Below, in pieces: positions 46,182 to 55,031 of a stretch of DNA of 64,000 nucleotides. The stretch is from assembly GCF_016820445.1 (NCBI RefSeq), contig NZ_JADHDT010000001.1:1-64000 (forward strand), written 5' to 3'. The notes under the pieces were generated by a model that was not told the origin of the DNA, ran no database searches, and worked only from the letters and a program-made list of their open reading frames with translations. Both the position numbers and the translations under genes were made by a program. The DNA is from Sphingomonas beigongshangi. GTDB lineage: Bacteria > Pseudomonadota > Alphaproteobacteria > Sphingomonadales > Sphingomonadaceae. Each line of letters begins with the position of its first letter. Positions within the stretch are counted from its first letter, which is position 1.

Positions 46182-47020
46182 TCGCCCTGTTTCTTGCCGC
46201 GGCCATGGCTCAGGCCACCGCGCCCAAATCGCCCGTGTCGATCAAGGCAGGCGCCGCGAGACCCGCGTCGCAGCCGGAGGATTCGCGGGAAGCGCGCTAC
46301 CAGCGCTGCGTCAACCTGGCGGAGAGCGACCCCGCCGCCGCGCGGGCCGAGGCGCTGCGCTGGGCAGCGGCGGATGGCCATTGGTTCGCACAGCAATGTG
46401 CCGGCCTCGCCTATGCCCAGGAGCGTAACTGGCCGGCCGCCGCAGGGGCGTTCGAGGCGGCGGGCAAGGCGGCTGAGCTCGGGCACGACAAACGCGCCGC
46501 CAATTACTGGGCGCAGGCGGGCAATGCGTGGCTCGCCGCGGGCGATGCCGCGAAGGCGCGCGCCGCGCTGGACACCGCGCTGATCGCCGGCACGCTGACC
46601 GGACTCGCGTTGGGCGAGACGCAGCTCGACCACGCCCGCGCGCTCGTGGCGGCGGGCGAGACCGAGGCCGCGCGGCGGGACATTGACATGGCGCTGACCA
46701 ATGCCGCCGCCGATCCGCTCGCCTGGCTGCTTTCGGCGACCCTGGCGCGCCGTGACGGCGACATTCCACGTGCGAAGAAGGACATTGCAGAGGCGCTGAA
46801 GCGCTCGCCCGACGATGCGTCCGTCCAGCTGGAGGCCGGCAACATCGCCGCCCTCGCGCGCGACGAAGCCGGCGCCAAGGCGGCCTGGGCCGAGGCCGCA
46901 CGGCTCGCGCCGAACACGCCGGTCGCCGCGCACGCGCTCGCCGCGCTCGGGCAGTTCGACGCCGAGGGCGCATCGGCGACGGCGCCTGTTGCGAAGCCCA
47001 CGGCGCCGATCGGACGCTGA
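46178..47020 (+). CDS. TPR-repeat protein
   Basis: A 280-residue protein with a short hydrophobic N-terminus (MIALFLAAAMAQA, likely signal peptide), then about six TPR-like helix pairs with the usual A-A-G-D/E pattern (for example AGKAAELGHDKRAANYWAQAGNAWLAAGD). Probably periplasmic and protein-binding. Its ATG overlaps the hydrolase TGA, so both are made together. Confidence 0.82.
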   Translation: MIALFLAAAMAQATAPKSPVSIKAGAARPASQPEDSREARYQRCVNLAESDPAAARAEALRWAAADGHWFAQQCAGLAYAQERNWPAAAGAFEAAGKAAELGHDKRAANYWAQAGNAWLAAGDAAKARAALDTALIAGTLTGLALGETQLDHARALVAAGETEAARRDIDMALTNAAADPLAWLLSATLARRDGDIPRAKKDIAEALKRSPDDASVQLEAGNIAALARDEAGAKAAWAEAARLAPNTPVAAHALAALGQFDAEGASATAPVAKPTAPIGR

Positions 47021-47081
47021 CGCCGATCACCACCCCCCGCACGACTGGCGCGCGGAAAGCGGCACGTGCAGGCTTTGGCGT

Positions 47082-47816
47082 TCACTGCAAGTAGAATTCG
47101 ACCGTCGTCACCACCCGCACCTTCTTGAAGGGCGTATCCGCGACACCATAGCCGCTCGGCTCGCCGTCGCGCGCCTCGACCGAGAAATAACCCTGGGTGG
47201 CGCTCTTGATGCCGCCGACGCCGGTGCCGCTGTCCTTGGCGAATTGTTCCGCCGAAGCGCGCGCATCACGGGTCGCCGCCGCGACCATCGCCGGCTTGAT
47301 GTCGTTCAGGCGGGTGAAGCTGTAGGTCATGCCAGAGCCTTCCTGCAGCCGCACGCCCTGCCGCACCAGGTCGAACTGCCGCGCCACCGCGGCACGTGCG
47401 CGCGCAATGTCGGTGGTGCGAAGCTGCAAGCGCTGGCTGATCGTCACTGTCGGCATGCCGTTGACGAAATTCTGGTTCACGCCGGCACCCGTCGGCGTCA
47501 GCGCGCCGGCGGGGAAGCCCAGCGCGGCGAAGAAGCGTCGAACCGTCGCCGTGTCGCGCTCGATGTCGGCCTGCACCGCCGCGGTATCGGTGCCCTGTTC
47601 GGAATAATTGAGCGTCCAGACGGCCAGATCCGCGGTCACGTTGCGCTCGGCCAGGCCACGGACCGTCACCGCCCGATCGGCATGCCTGGCGCGCAACAAC
47701 CCGTCGCCGAGCAGATAGCCGCCAAGCGCGATGCCCGCCGCCAGGATCACCGCTGCGATCCACAGCCCTCGATTGTACGTCGTCACCCCGCTTTCCATCC
47801 CGTCCTCCGCTCCCAT
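47082..47816 (-). CDS. SIMPL-domain (DUF541) protein
   Basis: A 244-residue exported or anchored protein: one N-terminal membrane segment (LWIAAVILAAGIALGGYLL) and a SIMPL domain (VTVRGLAERNVTADLAVWTLNYSEQGTD). Members are oligomeric periplasmic proteins linked to outer-membrane or oxidative stress. An ATG at 47798 (M7) is an alternative start. Convergent with the TPR gene and divergent from gloA. Confidence 0.9.
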   Translation of the reverse strand: MGAEDGMESGVTTYNRGLWIAAVILAAGIALGGYLLGDGLLRARHADRAVTVRGLAERNVTADLAVWTLNYSEQGTDTAAVQADIERDTATVRRFFAALGFPAGALTPTGAGVNQNFVNGMPTVTISQRLQLRTTDIARARAAVARQFDLVRQGVRLQEGSGMTYSFTRLNDIKPAMVAAATRDARASAEQFAKDSGTGVGGIKSATQGYFSVEARDGEPSGYGVADTPFKKVRVVTTVEFYLQ

Positions 47817-47882
47817 ATAGCCGGGGAGAGGCTGCTCTCGCGCCGATGAACCGTGCCTTTACGGCGACGAACGGAGTTTTGC

Positions 47883-48338
47883 ATGTCGACCTACTATCTG
47901 CACACGATGATCCGGGTGACCGATCCGGACGCGACGATCCGCTTCTTCGAACTGCTCGGGCTGAAGGAGGTCCGTCGCATGGAGAGCGAGGCCGGCCGCT
48001 TCACGCTGATTTTCCTGGCAAGCGAGGAGGATGCAAAGATCGGCAATCGTCGCGCGGAGGTCGAGCTCACGTACAACTGGCCGGCGGAAGACGGCAGCGA
48101 GTCGGAGGCCTATTCGGGCGGCCGCAACTTCGGTCATCTCGCCTATCGCGTCGACAACATCTACGACATGTGCGCGCGGCTTCGCGACGCGGGCGTGACC
48201 ATCAACCGGCCGCCGCGCGACGGGAACATGGCGTTCGTGAAGACCCCCGACGGCATCTCCATCGAACTGCTGCAGGCCGGCGAGCCACTGGCCCCGGCCG
48301 AGCCTTGGGCCTCGATGCCCAACACCGGGAGCTGGTGA
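47883..48338 (+). CDS. gloA: Lactoylglutathione lyase (glyoxalase I)
   Basis: A 151-residue metalloenzyme. The start at 47883 has GGAG 6 bp upstream. Metal ligands: H7, E in ELTYNW, H in FGHLAYRVDN, and E in GISIELL. It isomerises the methylglyoxal-glutathione adduct to S-lactoylglutathione. It is followed at once by glyoxalase II, and draws on glutathione kept reduced by gor upstream. Confidence 0.95.
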   Translation: MSTYYLHTMIRVTDPDATIRFFELLGLKEVRRMESEAGRFTLIFLASEEDAKIGNRRAEVELTYNWPAEDGSESEAYSGGRNFGHLAYRVDNIYDMCARLRDAGVTINRPPRDGNMAFVKTPDGISIELLQAGEPLAPAEPWASMPNTGSW

Positions 48339-48340
48339 TC

Positions 48341-49078
48341 ATGGCCGCGTCCTCGCTCGGCATCGTGCGGGTGCCGGTACTCGCCGACAATTACGCCTGG
48401 CTGGTCCACGATCCCGCCAGCGGCGAGACGGTCGCCATCGATCCGGGCGAGGCGCAGCCGCTGCTGGATGCCGCCGCCGAACTCGGCTGGTCGATCGGAC
48501 AGGTGTGGACGACCCATTGGCATCCCGACCACACGGGCGGCAATGCGGCGATGAAGGCAGCCGGCGCGCGGATCACCGGACCCGCTGCGGAAGCGGCGAA
48601 GATCCCGACGCTCGACACCATGGTCGGCGAGGGCGATACGGTCCGCCTCGGCCGCCATGTCGCGTCCGTCCTGCATGTGCCAGGACACACCGCCGGTCAT
48701 GTCGCCTTCCATTTCGCCGAGGCGGGCGCGATCTTCACCGGCGATACGCTATTTGCGATGGGCTGCGGCCGCTTGTTCGAGGGCGACGCGGCGCAGATGT
48801 TCGCCAACATGCGTCGCTATGCCGCCCTGCCCGACGATACGCAGGTCTATTGCGGGCACGAATATACCCAGTCCAACGGCCGCTTCGCGCGCGTCGCGGA
48901 GCCGGACAATGCGGCGATCGCCGCCCGCATGGCGGAGGTCGACGCGATGCGCGCGCGAGGCGAGGCGACGATCCCGACGTCGATCGGACTCGAGCGCGCG
49001 ACCAACCCCTTCCTGCGGGCCGACACCGCCGACGAGCTGGCGCGACTTCGCGACGAGAAGGATGCGTTTCGCGGCTGA
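48341..49078 (+). CDS. gloB: Hydroxyacylglutathione hydrolase (glyoxalase II)
   Basis: A 245-residue metallo-beta-lactamase-fold enzyme; the metal motif T-H-W-H-P-D-H is at 58-64, then HVPGHTAGHV and FTGDTLFAMGCGRLFEG. It hydrolyses S-lactoylglutathione to lactate and glutathione. It begins 2 bp after gloA ends, and GGGAG about 9 bp upstream supports the ATG at 48341 (a GTG at 48335 is an alternative). Confidence 0.95.
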   Translation: MAASSLGIVRVPVLADNYAWLVHDPASGETVAIDPGEAQPLLDAAAELGWSIGQVWTTHWHPDHTGGNAAMKAAGARITGPAAEAAKIPTLDTMVGEGDTVRLGRHVASVLHVPGHTAGHVAFHFAEAGAIFTGDTLFAMGCGRLFEGDAAQMFANMRRYAALPDDTQVYCGHEYTQSNGRFARVAEPDNAAIAARMAEVDAMRARGEATIPTSIGLERATNPFLRADTADELARLRDEKDAFRG

Positions 49079-49103
49079 CTTGCGGGGAGCCGGAAAAGGC
49101 GCG

Positions 49104-49520
49104 ATGCGTTGTGGCGCCATGATCCGTCTGCTCTGTATCGCCACGCTCGTGCCGCTCGCCGTCGCGGGCTGTACCGGCACCGCCGCAACGCCGCAGGTCA
49201 GCGCCCAGGCGGCGGCCGGTCTCGACAAGGAACTCGCCGGCCTGACGCCGCACGGCAGCACCAGCTGCATCAGCCTCACCCGTTCGCAGCAGAGCCACGG
49301 CTACGGCCCGACCATCGTCTACATCGTCAGCCCGCAGCTCAAATATCGCAGCGACACCAGTGGCGGATGCGAGGGCATGGGTCGCGGCGACGTCCTGATC
49401 ACGCGCACGCCCAGCACGCAATTGTGCCAGGGCGACATCGCGACCACGGTCGACGCGGCCAGCCGGACCTTCACCGGCAGTTGCTCGTTCGGCCCCTTCG
49501 TGCGGTACAGCGTGAAATGA
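49104..49520 (+). CDS. Four-cysteine lipoprotein (tandem copy 1)
   Basis: A 138-residue protein I do not recognise. VAGC gives a lipobox with C23 as the lipidated residue. Four further cysteines at 55, 89, 108 and 127 probably form two disulfides. It is homologous to the next gene: C-I-x-L, G-P-T-I-V, S/T-x-Q-L-C, and C-x-F-x-P-F recur in both with near-equal spacing. The two are coupled (ATGA). AAGG 4 bp before the ATG at 49104 supports that start over 49119. Confidence 0.7.
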   Translation: MRCGAMIRLLCIATLVPLAVAGCTGTAATPQVSAQAAAGLDKELAGLTPHGSTSCISLTRSQQSHGYGPTIVYIVSPQLKYRSDTSGGCEGMGRGDVLITRTPSTQLCQGDIATTVDAASRTFTGSCSFGPFVRYSVK

Positions 49521-49882
49521 TCCGCGCGCTCGCCCTGCTCCCGCTCGCCGCGCTCACCCTCGGGGCGAAGGACGATCCGCTCGCCGGCCGCGTCGCGGGC
49601 AAGCCGCAGCAATGTATCGACCTGGGGATGTCGGATGGTCCGACCATCGTCGACAGCCACACGATCCTCTACCGCGCGGGTGCGGGACGGCGTGTGTGGC
49701 AGACCGGACCGGTCGGCGACTGTCCGTGGCTGCGGCCGCTGACGACGCTGATCGTCCACGCCTATTCGGGATCGCAGCTATGCGCCAACGACCGCTTTCA
49801 GGTCCTTGAGCCGGGGGTGAGCATTCCGTCGGCAAACTGCCGCTTCACGCCCTTCACCCCGTACGATCGGATCACGAAATAG
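49517..49882 (+). CDS. Four-cysteine exported protein (tandem copy 2)
   Basis: A 121-residue paralogue of the previous protein. The first 18 residues are a signal peptide without a lipobox, so this copy would be soluble in the periplasm. Cysteines at 33, 69, 89 and 108 have spacing 36/20/19 compared with 34/19/19 in copy 1. Shared motifs include GPTIV, SQLC and C-x-F-x-PF. Function unknown. Ends before a large hairpin. Confidence 0.7.
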   Translation: MIRALALLPLAALTLGAKDDPLAGRVAGKPQQCIDLGMSDGPTIVDSHTILYRAGAGRRVWQTGPVGDCPWLRPLTTLIVHAYSGSQLCANDRFQVLEPGVSIPSANCRFTPFTPYDRITK

Positions 49883-49890
49883 CGCCGTAC

Positions 49891-49921
49891 GGCCCCGATC
49901 CGATCCTGCCGGATCGGGGCC
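49891..49921. terminator. Hairpin between convergent genes
   Basis: Perfect 11-bp stem GGCCCCGATCC (49891-49901) and GGATCGGGGCC (49911-49921) with a 9-nt loop, between the tandem Cys genes and hslU. No T-tract on either side, so it may act as a bidirectional Rho-aided or processing end. Confidence 0.65.
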
Positions 49922-49952
49922 CGCCATGCCGCCCCGATCCACCTGTGCGCGT

Positions 49953-51245
49953 CTACAGTACGAAACGGCTGAGATCGGTGTTGCGCGCGATCCCCGCCAG
50001 CTGCGCCTCGACATAGGCGGCATCGACGGTGACCGGCTCCTTCCGGTCCTCCGCGTCGAAGCTCACATCCTCGAGCAGCTTCTCCATCACCGTTTGCAGC
50101 CTTCGCGCGCCGATATTCTCGACCTGCCCGTTCACCTCGGCGGCGATCCGCGCGATCGCGGCGATGCCGTCGGGAGCGAATTCGACCGCCACGCCCTCGG
50201 TGCCGAGCAACGCCTTGTACTGCGCGGGCAGCGACGCCTTGGTATCCGACAGGATCGCGATGAAATCGGCCTCGCTGAGGCCCTTAAGCTCGACGCGGAT
50301 CGGCAGGCGCCCCTGCAGCTCGGGCAGGAGGTCGCTGGGCTTGGCGACGTGGAACGCCCCCGAAGCGATGAACAGGATGTGATCCGTCTTCATCGGGCCA
50401 TATTTGGTCGCGACGGTGGTACCCTCGATCAGGGGCAACAGGTCGCGCTGCACGCCCTCGCGACTCACCGAACCGCCCCGCACGTCGCTGACCGCGATCT
50501 TGTCGATCTCGTCGAGGAAGACGATGCCGTTCGCCTCGGCGTCCGCCAGCGCGGTCCGATTGACGTCGTCCTGGTCGAGACGCTTGTCCGCCTCCTCCTC
50601 GATCAGTTTCTCCCACGCCGCGCGGACGGTCAGCTTGCGCCGCTTCAACGGCTGGCCGCCGCCGAAGGACTTCATCATCTCCGACAGGTTGATCATCTGC
50701 GCGCCGGCACCGGGGATGTCGAACGGTGCCGCCGCCGCCTGCTCCACCTCGATCTCCACCTCGGCCGTATCGAGATGGCCGTCGGCGAAGCGCTGGCGGA
50801 AACTCTCGCGCGTCGCCTGGCTGGCGTCCTTGCCGACCAGCGCATCGAGCAGGCGCTTCATCGCCGCGTCTTCCGCCTTGTCCTTGACCGCGACGCGCCG
50901 ACGCTCCTTCTCCAGCCGGATCGCTTCCTCGACCAGGTCGCGGGCGATCTGTTCGACGTCGCGGCCGACATAGCCGACCTCGGTGAACTTGGTCGCCTCG
51001 ACCTTGACGAAGGGCGCATCGGCGAGCTTCGCCAGACGACGGCTGATCTCGGTCTTGCCGCAGCCGGTCGGCCCGATCATCAGGATGTTCTTGGGCGTTA
51101 CCTCGTCGCGCAAGTCGGGGCTGAGCTGCTGCCGCCGCCAGCGGTTGCGCAGGGCCACCGCGACCGCGCGCTTCGCGTCCCGCTGGCCGACGATATGGGC
51201 ATCCAGTGCGGCGACGATCGCTTTGGGGGTGAGATTCTGGTTCAT
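49953..51245 (-). CDS. hslU: ATPase subunit HslU of the HslVU protease
   Basis: A 430-residue AAA+ unfoldase. Walker [10 protein letters not shown], Walker [12 protein letters not shown], the I-domain (about residues 110-230) rich in charged residues, and the C-terminal ...NTDLSRFVL that activates HslV. It feeds substrates to the HslV proteolytic chamber. Follows hslV with a 111-bp gap that holds palindromes. Confidence 0.97.
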   Translation of the reverse strand: MNQNLTPKAIVAALDAHIVGQRDAKRAVAVALRNRWRRQQLSPDLRDEVTPKNILMIGPTGCGKTEISRRLAKLADAPFVKVEATKFTEVGYVGRDVEQIARDLVEEAIRLEKERRRVAVKDKAEDAAMKRLLDALVGKDASQATRESFRQRFADGHLDTAEVEIEVEQAAAAPFDIPGAGAQMINLSEMMKSFGGGQPLKRRKLTVRAAWEKLIEEEADKRLDQDDVNRTALADAEANGIVFLDEIDKIAVSDVRGGSVSREGVQRDLLPLIEGTTVATKYGPMKTDHILFIASGAFHVAKPSDLLPELQGRLPIRVELKGLSEADFIAILSDTKASLPAQYKALLGTEGVAVEFAPDGIAAIARIAAEVNGQVENIGARRLQTVMEKLLEDVSFDAEDRKEPVTVDAAYVEAQLAGIARNTDLSRFVL

Positions 51246-51254
51246 CTATTCTCT

Positions 51255-51352
51255 CGAGCCCCTTTCCGTCGGGAACGGGGTTGGGAAGGTTACGTCACGG
51301 GCGAAGTTCTGGTACAGTCATTCTCGGCCCTCCCCTGAATGGGGGAGGGATT
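51255..51352. repeat. REP-like palindromes between hslV and hslU
   Basis: Two palindromes: CCCCTTTCC/GGGAACGGGG at about 51259-51280 and CCCTCCCC/GGGGGAGGG at 51328-51349 (loop TGAAT). They belong to the CCCTCTCCC class seen near infB and in the E2 gene rather than the CGTCATTCCC class. They lie inside an operon. Confidence 0.65.
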
Positions 51353-51356
51353 CCGA

Positions 51357-51926
51357 TCACGCCGCGCTATCCAGCGTCTCCACCGTGACCCGGTCGTTCG
51401 TGTAGACGCAGACGTCGGCGGCGATCTGCATCGCCTTGCGGCAGATCGTTTCCGCGTCGCCTTCGTAATCGACGAGCGCCCGCGCCGCGGCGAGCGCGTA
51501 ATTGCCGCCAGATCCGATCGCGGCGACGCCATTCTCCGGCTCCAGCACGTCGCCGTTGCCGGTGAGGATCAGCGTCACCTCCTTGTCGGCGACGATCATC
51601 ATCGCCTCCAGGTTGCGCAGATATTTGTCGGTGCGCCAGTCTTTTGCCAACTCGACCGCGGCGCGCATCAGCTGCCCCTGGTGACGCTCCAGCTTGGCTT
51701 CGAGCCGCTCGAACAGCGTGAAGGCGTCGGCCGTGGCGCCGGCGAAGCCGCCGATCACCTGACCGTCGGCGCCAAGTCGGCGCACCTTGCGCGCGTTCGG
51801 CTTCATGACCGTCTGGCCCATGGAGACCTGGCCGTCGCCGATGACGACGACCTTGCCGCCGCGTCGTACCGACAGGATGGTGGTGCCATGCCATACGGGC
51901 ATGGCGTGAGGATCGTTCCCGCTCAT
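51357..51926 (-). CDS. hslV: Peptidase subunit HslV of the HslVU protease
   Basis: A 189-residue proteasome-type threonine peptidase. The N-terminal threonine after processing is T15 in HGTTILSV; a 14-residue propeptide precedes it. [11 protein letters not shown] and [15 protein letters not shown] are family boxes. First gene of the hslVU pair, with a candidate heat-shock promoter just upstream and no clear ribosome binding site. Confidence 0.97.
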   Translation of the reverse strand: MSGNDPHAMPVWHGTTILSVRRGGKVVVIGDGQVSMGQTVMKPNARKVRRLGADGQVIGGFAGATADAFTLFERLEAKLERHQGQLMRAAVELAKDWRTDKYLRNLEAMMIVADKEVTLILTGNGDVLEPENGVAAIGSGGNYALAAARALVDYEGDAETICRKAMQIAADVCVYTNDRVTVETLDSAA

Positions 51927-51934
51927 GGCGCCGC

Positions 51935-51964
51935 ATGTAGGAAGCGGCGGACGCGAATGCCAAG
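51935..51964 (-). promoter_or_regulatory. Candidate sigma-32 promoter for hslVU
   Basis: On the minus strand, CTTG (51961-51964) is 19 bp before CCTACAT (51935-51941). The alphaproteobacterial heat-shock consensus is CTTG, a spacer, then CYTATNT, so six of seven -10 positions fit. Transcription would begin only a few bases before the hslV ATG. Confidence 0.5.
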
Positions 51965-52019
51965 GGGCGGACGGCTCACTCCTCGATCCGATCCCGCCCC
52001 GGGGCGTCGGATCGCGCCG

Positions 52020-52334
52020 CTAACGTTCGCTGCCCAGCGCCTTTCCCCAGCTCCGCGCCACCGTATAGCCGAGATAGCCCGTGCCGAAGAGCGCGTAGAG
52101 CGGCTCGGGAATGGCGCGTAGATAGGCGGCGATGCCGGCCGCCATCGCCGCCGCCGCCGCCGGTCGTACCGCGGCGATCACCCCCATGGGGATCGCCCAC
52201 AGAAGAAGGGCGTACATCACATAGAGGAACATCGGACGCGCCCGGCGCACCCAGGCATCCTCGTTCTGCGTCCCGACGTCGGCCGCCCCTGCTGCCCGCG
52301 CCATGCCGTCATCCGCTTCCGCTTGTGCCACCAA
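52020..52334 (-). CDS. Three-membrane-segment holin, gene-transfer-agent type
   Basis: A 104-residue membrane protein that matches the GTA_holin_3TM pattern: RARPMFLYVMYALLLWAIPMGVIAA, AAAMAAGIAAYL and PEPLYALFGTGYLGYTVARSWGK. The holin of this family opens the membrane to release gene transfer agent particles in alphaproteobacteria. No capsid, tail or terminase gene is near. It lies between hslV and the M24 peptidase gene, as a single-gene unit. Confidence 0.75.
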   Translation of the reverse strand: MVAQAEADDGMARAAGAADVGTQNEDAWVRRARPMFLYVMYALLLWAIPMGVIAAVRPAAAAAMAAGIAAYLRAIPEPLYALFGTGYLGYTVARSWGKALGSER

Positions 52335-52436
52335 GCTGTCCCCCCACCCGTTGAGCGAACCATATAGGTTCGCCCAACGGTGAAGACAAGGACGCGTGCC
52401 GATGACCGGCGTTTTCGGATCAGTCTCGGCGCCGGC

Positions 52437-53618
52437 TCATCCGAACGGCTCTGTCAGCGATGGCTGCGGCTCGGTGAACCAGGCCGCGCCGTCCGCGGTG
52501 ACATGGAAATGATCCTCCAAACGGACGCCGAACCGGTCGGGTACGACGATCATCGGCTCGTTGGAAAAACACATGCCCGGCGCCATCGACGTATGGTCTC
52601 CGCGCACCAGATAGGCCGGCTCGTGGATGGACAGGCCAATGCCGTGACCGGTGCGATGCGGCAGGCCGGGCAGGCGATAGTCCGGCCCAAGGCCTGCCGC
52701 AGCGATCACGTCGCGTGCCGCCGCGTCAGCCGCCTCGCACGGCACGCCCGGCGCGGCGGCCGCGAACGCCGCCGCCTGCGCAGCCTTTTCGATATGCCAG
52801 ATGGCCTCGACCTCCGCGCCGACGTTGCCGAACGCATAGCTGCGCGTGATATCGGAATGATATCCCTGTACCGTGGTGCCGGTGTCGATCAGCACCAGCT
52901 GATTTTCCTCGAGAAACTGCTCGCCCGGCAGGCCGTGCGGAAAGGCGGTCGCTCGGCCGAATTGAACGATGCAGAAGGTGCTGCCCGTGCCCCCGGTGAT
53001 GGCGCGGTGCGCGGAATCGATGAACCGTACCACCTCGGCCGCCGCCATGCCGGGGCGCAGGATCCGCGCGGCACGGGCCTGTACCTCCAGCGTCATCGCC
53101 TTGGCTTCCGCCAGCAACGCCAGCTCCGCCGCCGACTTGATCATCCGGCAACCGTCGATCGCGGCGGCGCCGTCGATCGCGTCGAGCCCCAGACGCCGCA
53201 GCTTCTCGCCCCAGGCGAAGGGCAAGAGCGGATCGATCGCGATCCGCGCGCCGCGCGGCACTGCGTCGGCGACCAGCGCCGTGGGATCCTCGTCCTCCTC
53301 CCACAGTCTCAGCTCCGCCGCGATCTTCAGGTCTGCGCGCAGCGTCCCTTCCTCGAAACGCGGGCAGACGATCGAGGGCGCGCCCTGCACCGGCAGCAGC
53401 AGCGCGACCATCCGCTCGCTCGCGCCCCAGGGTATGCCGGTGAAATAGCGAAGCGATGCGCCCGCGTGGACGAGCAGCGCCTCCGCCCCAAGCGCTTCGG
53501 TCAGCCCGCGCGCCTTCCCCAGCCGCACCGTATATTCGTCCCCGGAAATGGCGGCGGCGCGGGTGGCTGGCGGCCGGATCGCGGCGAGTTCGGCAGCGGC
53601 ATCGGAGGTCGCGATCAT
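52437..53618 (-). CDS. M24-family peptidase, Xaa-Pro dipeptidase-like
   Basis: A 393-residue pita-bread metallopeptidase starting at 53618. Metal ligands: two Asp in LIDTGTTVQGYHSDITRSY, His in GHGIGLSIHEPAYL, and two Glu in NEPMIV and RLEDHFHV. The N-terminal domain (1-165) is creatinase-like. Some relatives cleave X-Pro peptides, others act as creatinase or DMSP lyase, so the substrate is open. Its ATG overlaps the oxidase TGA (ATGA), so it is in an amino-acid or imino-acid degradation operon. Confidence 0.9.
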   Translation of the reverse strand: MIATSDAAAELAAIRPPATRAAAISGDEYTVRLGKARGLTEALGAEALLVHAGASLRYFTGIPWGASERMVALLLPVQGAPSIVCPRFEEGTLRADLKIAAELRLWEEDEDPTALVADAVPRGARIAIDPLLPFAWGEKLRRLGLDAIDGAAAIDGCRMIKSAAELALLAEAKAMTLEVQARAARILRPGMAAAEVVRFIDSAHRAITGGTGSTFCIVQFGRATAFPHGLPGEQFLEENQLVLIDTGTTVQGYHSDITRSYAFGNVGAEVEAIWHIEKAAQAAAFAAAAPGVPCEAADAAARDVIAAAGLGPDYRLPGLPHRTGHGIGLSIHEPAYLVRGDHTSMAPGMCFSNEPMIVVPDRFGVRLEDHFHVTADGAAWFTEPQPSLTEPFG

Positions 53619-54859
53619 GGCAGAGGTCCCGTCAGGCGTTCGAGGGCAAAGGGCGTCAGGTCGATCGCCGGCGTCTCGCCGCCGATCAGCTGTCCCAGCA
53701 CTTCCCCCGTGACCGGTCCCATCGTCAAGCCGAGGTGCTGGTGACCGAACGCATAGAAGAGGTTGTCGACACCTACCGCGCGCCCGATGGCGGGCAGATA
53801 ATCCGGCAGCGTCGGCCGCGCACCCATCCACCGGCTGACCACCGGGCCGACCGGGAGCCGCAAGGCCGCGACATGCGCCTCGAGCCGTTGCCATTTGCGG
53901 GGGTCTGCCGGCGCATCGACACGACTAAACTCGACGAAACCCGCGGCCTGCACGCAATCGGCATAGCGGGTGACGATCATCGAACGATCTTCGAACACCA
54001 GCGGGATACGGTCTGCAGGCCAATCGCCGGGCGCGAAGCGGACATGATAGCCGCGTTCAGCGATCATCGGGACGCGCCAGCCGATCGCGCGGATCAGATC
54101 GCGCGAGCCGATACCGGCCGCCACGACGATCCCATCCGCTTCGACGCCTTCGCACACGATCCGGTCCCCGGCGCGATGCAGCCGCGCCTCCGCGGCGACG
54201 CGCGTCACGCCCGCACGGGCGAGCGCCCCATCCAGCGCATGCGCAAGCTGGTCCAGGTCGGTGATCCGGCCGGTGCCCACGAAACGGATCGCGTCGACAA
54301 CCGCGGGGCTCAACCGGCGCAGCGCGGCATGTCCCGCCGCGTCGACATTGCCCGGACGTGCCGTACCCGTATTCGCCTGCGCCCAGGCCCGCCGGCCCGC
54401 GTCGGCGCTGCGCGCGCTTTCCCAGGCGACTTCGTGACCATCGAGCGCGACGAGTCCGGGCGCGCCGATCGCCTCACCAAGCCGTCGCCACGCGGGCGCT
54501 GCCTCGCAAAGCAGACTGCCGAGCGCCCTCGCGCCCGCGGCGACCTGACGTCGGCTGCTGGCACGGACGAGCCGGAGCGCGAACGGCAGCCAGCTCCGCG
54601 CCATCGCCGGCGGCAGTGCGAGCGGGCCGCCGCGCAGGAACAGGCGGCGCGGCGCGGATCGCAAGGTCGCGGGCGATGCAAGGGGCACGACCTGTTCGGT
54701 CGCGATATGGCCCGCATTGCCCCACGACGCCGCGCCCGCCCCTTCCAGGTCGATCAGCGTCACCGCGATGCCGCGCGCGGCCAGTTGCAACGCGATGCTC
54801 CGCCCCACGATACCGCCGCCTATCACCGCGACGGATGCGCACCTGCTCGTTTCACCCAT
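53615..54859 (-). CDS. FAD-dependent D-amino-acid dehydrogenase-like oxidoreductase
   Basis: A 414-residue DadA-like enzyme. Rossmann motif GGGIVGRSIALQLAARG, a GNAGHIATEQVVPLASP segment typical of DadA/hydroxyproline dehydrogenases, and the C-terminal FAD loop WMGARPTLPDYLPAIG and FAFGHQHLGLTMGP. It oxidises D-amino or imino acids and passes electrons to the respiratory chain. Coupling with an X-Pro-like peptidase suggests proline, hydroxyproline or D-amino acid use; inference only. Confidence 0.88.
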   Translation of the reverse strand: MGETSRCASVAVIGGGIVGRSIALQLAARGIAVTLIDLEGAGAASWGNAGHIATEQVVPLASPATLRSAPRRLFLRGGPLALPPAMARSWLPFALRLVRASSRRQVAAGARALGSLLCEAAPAWRRLGEAIGAPGLVALDGHEVAWESARSADAGRRAWAQANTGTARPGNVDAAGHAALRRLSPAVVDAIRFVGTGRITDLDQLAHALDGALARAGVTRVAAEARLHRAGDRIVCEGVEADGIVVAAGIGSRDLIRAIGWRVPMIAERGYHVRFAPGDWPADRIPLVFEDRSMIVTRYADCVQAAGFVEFSRVDAPADPRKWQRLEAHVAALRLPVGPVVSRWMGARPTLPDYLPAIGRAVGVDNLFYAFGHQHLGLTMGPVTGEVLGQLIGGETPAIDLTPFALERLTGPLP

Positions 54860-54871
54860 TGCCCGCGCCTA

Positions 54872-54881
54872 TCGTATACGA
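54872..54881. promoter_or_regulatory. GTATAC-centred operator for a GntR regulator
   Basis: Perfect 10-bp palindrome TCGTATACGA, 13 bp before the oxidase start in the divergent gap to the GntR gene. FCD-class GntR proteins bind palindromes with a GT-AC core, so this is the best candidate site for the neighbouring regulator to control the operon. Confidence 0.6.
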
Positions 54882-55031
54882 AAAACCCGCGCAACCGCTC
54901 TTCCCGTTGTCGCGTCGCGATCGGCGTGGCATGACGGACGCGCAGTAGGTGATTGATCCCGCGACCGCCTTCTGAAATGTCTGCATCTTTGACGGACTCA
55001 CCGTCCGGTCCCTCGGAGGTTTTCCCTTTTC

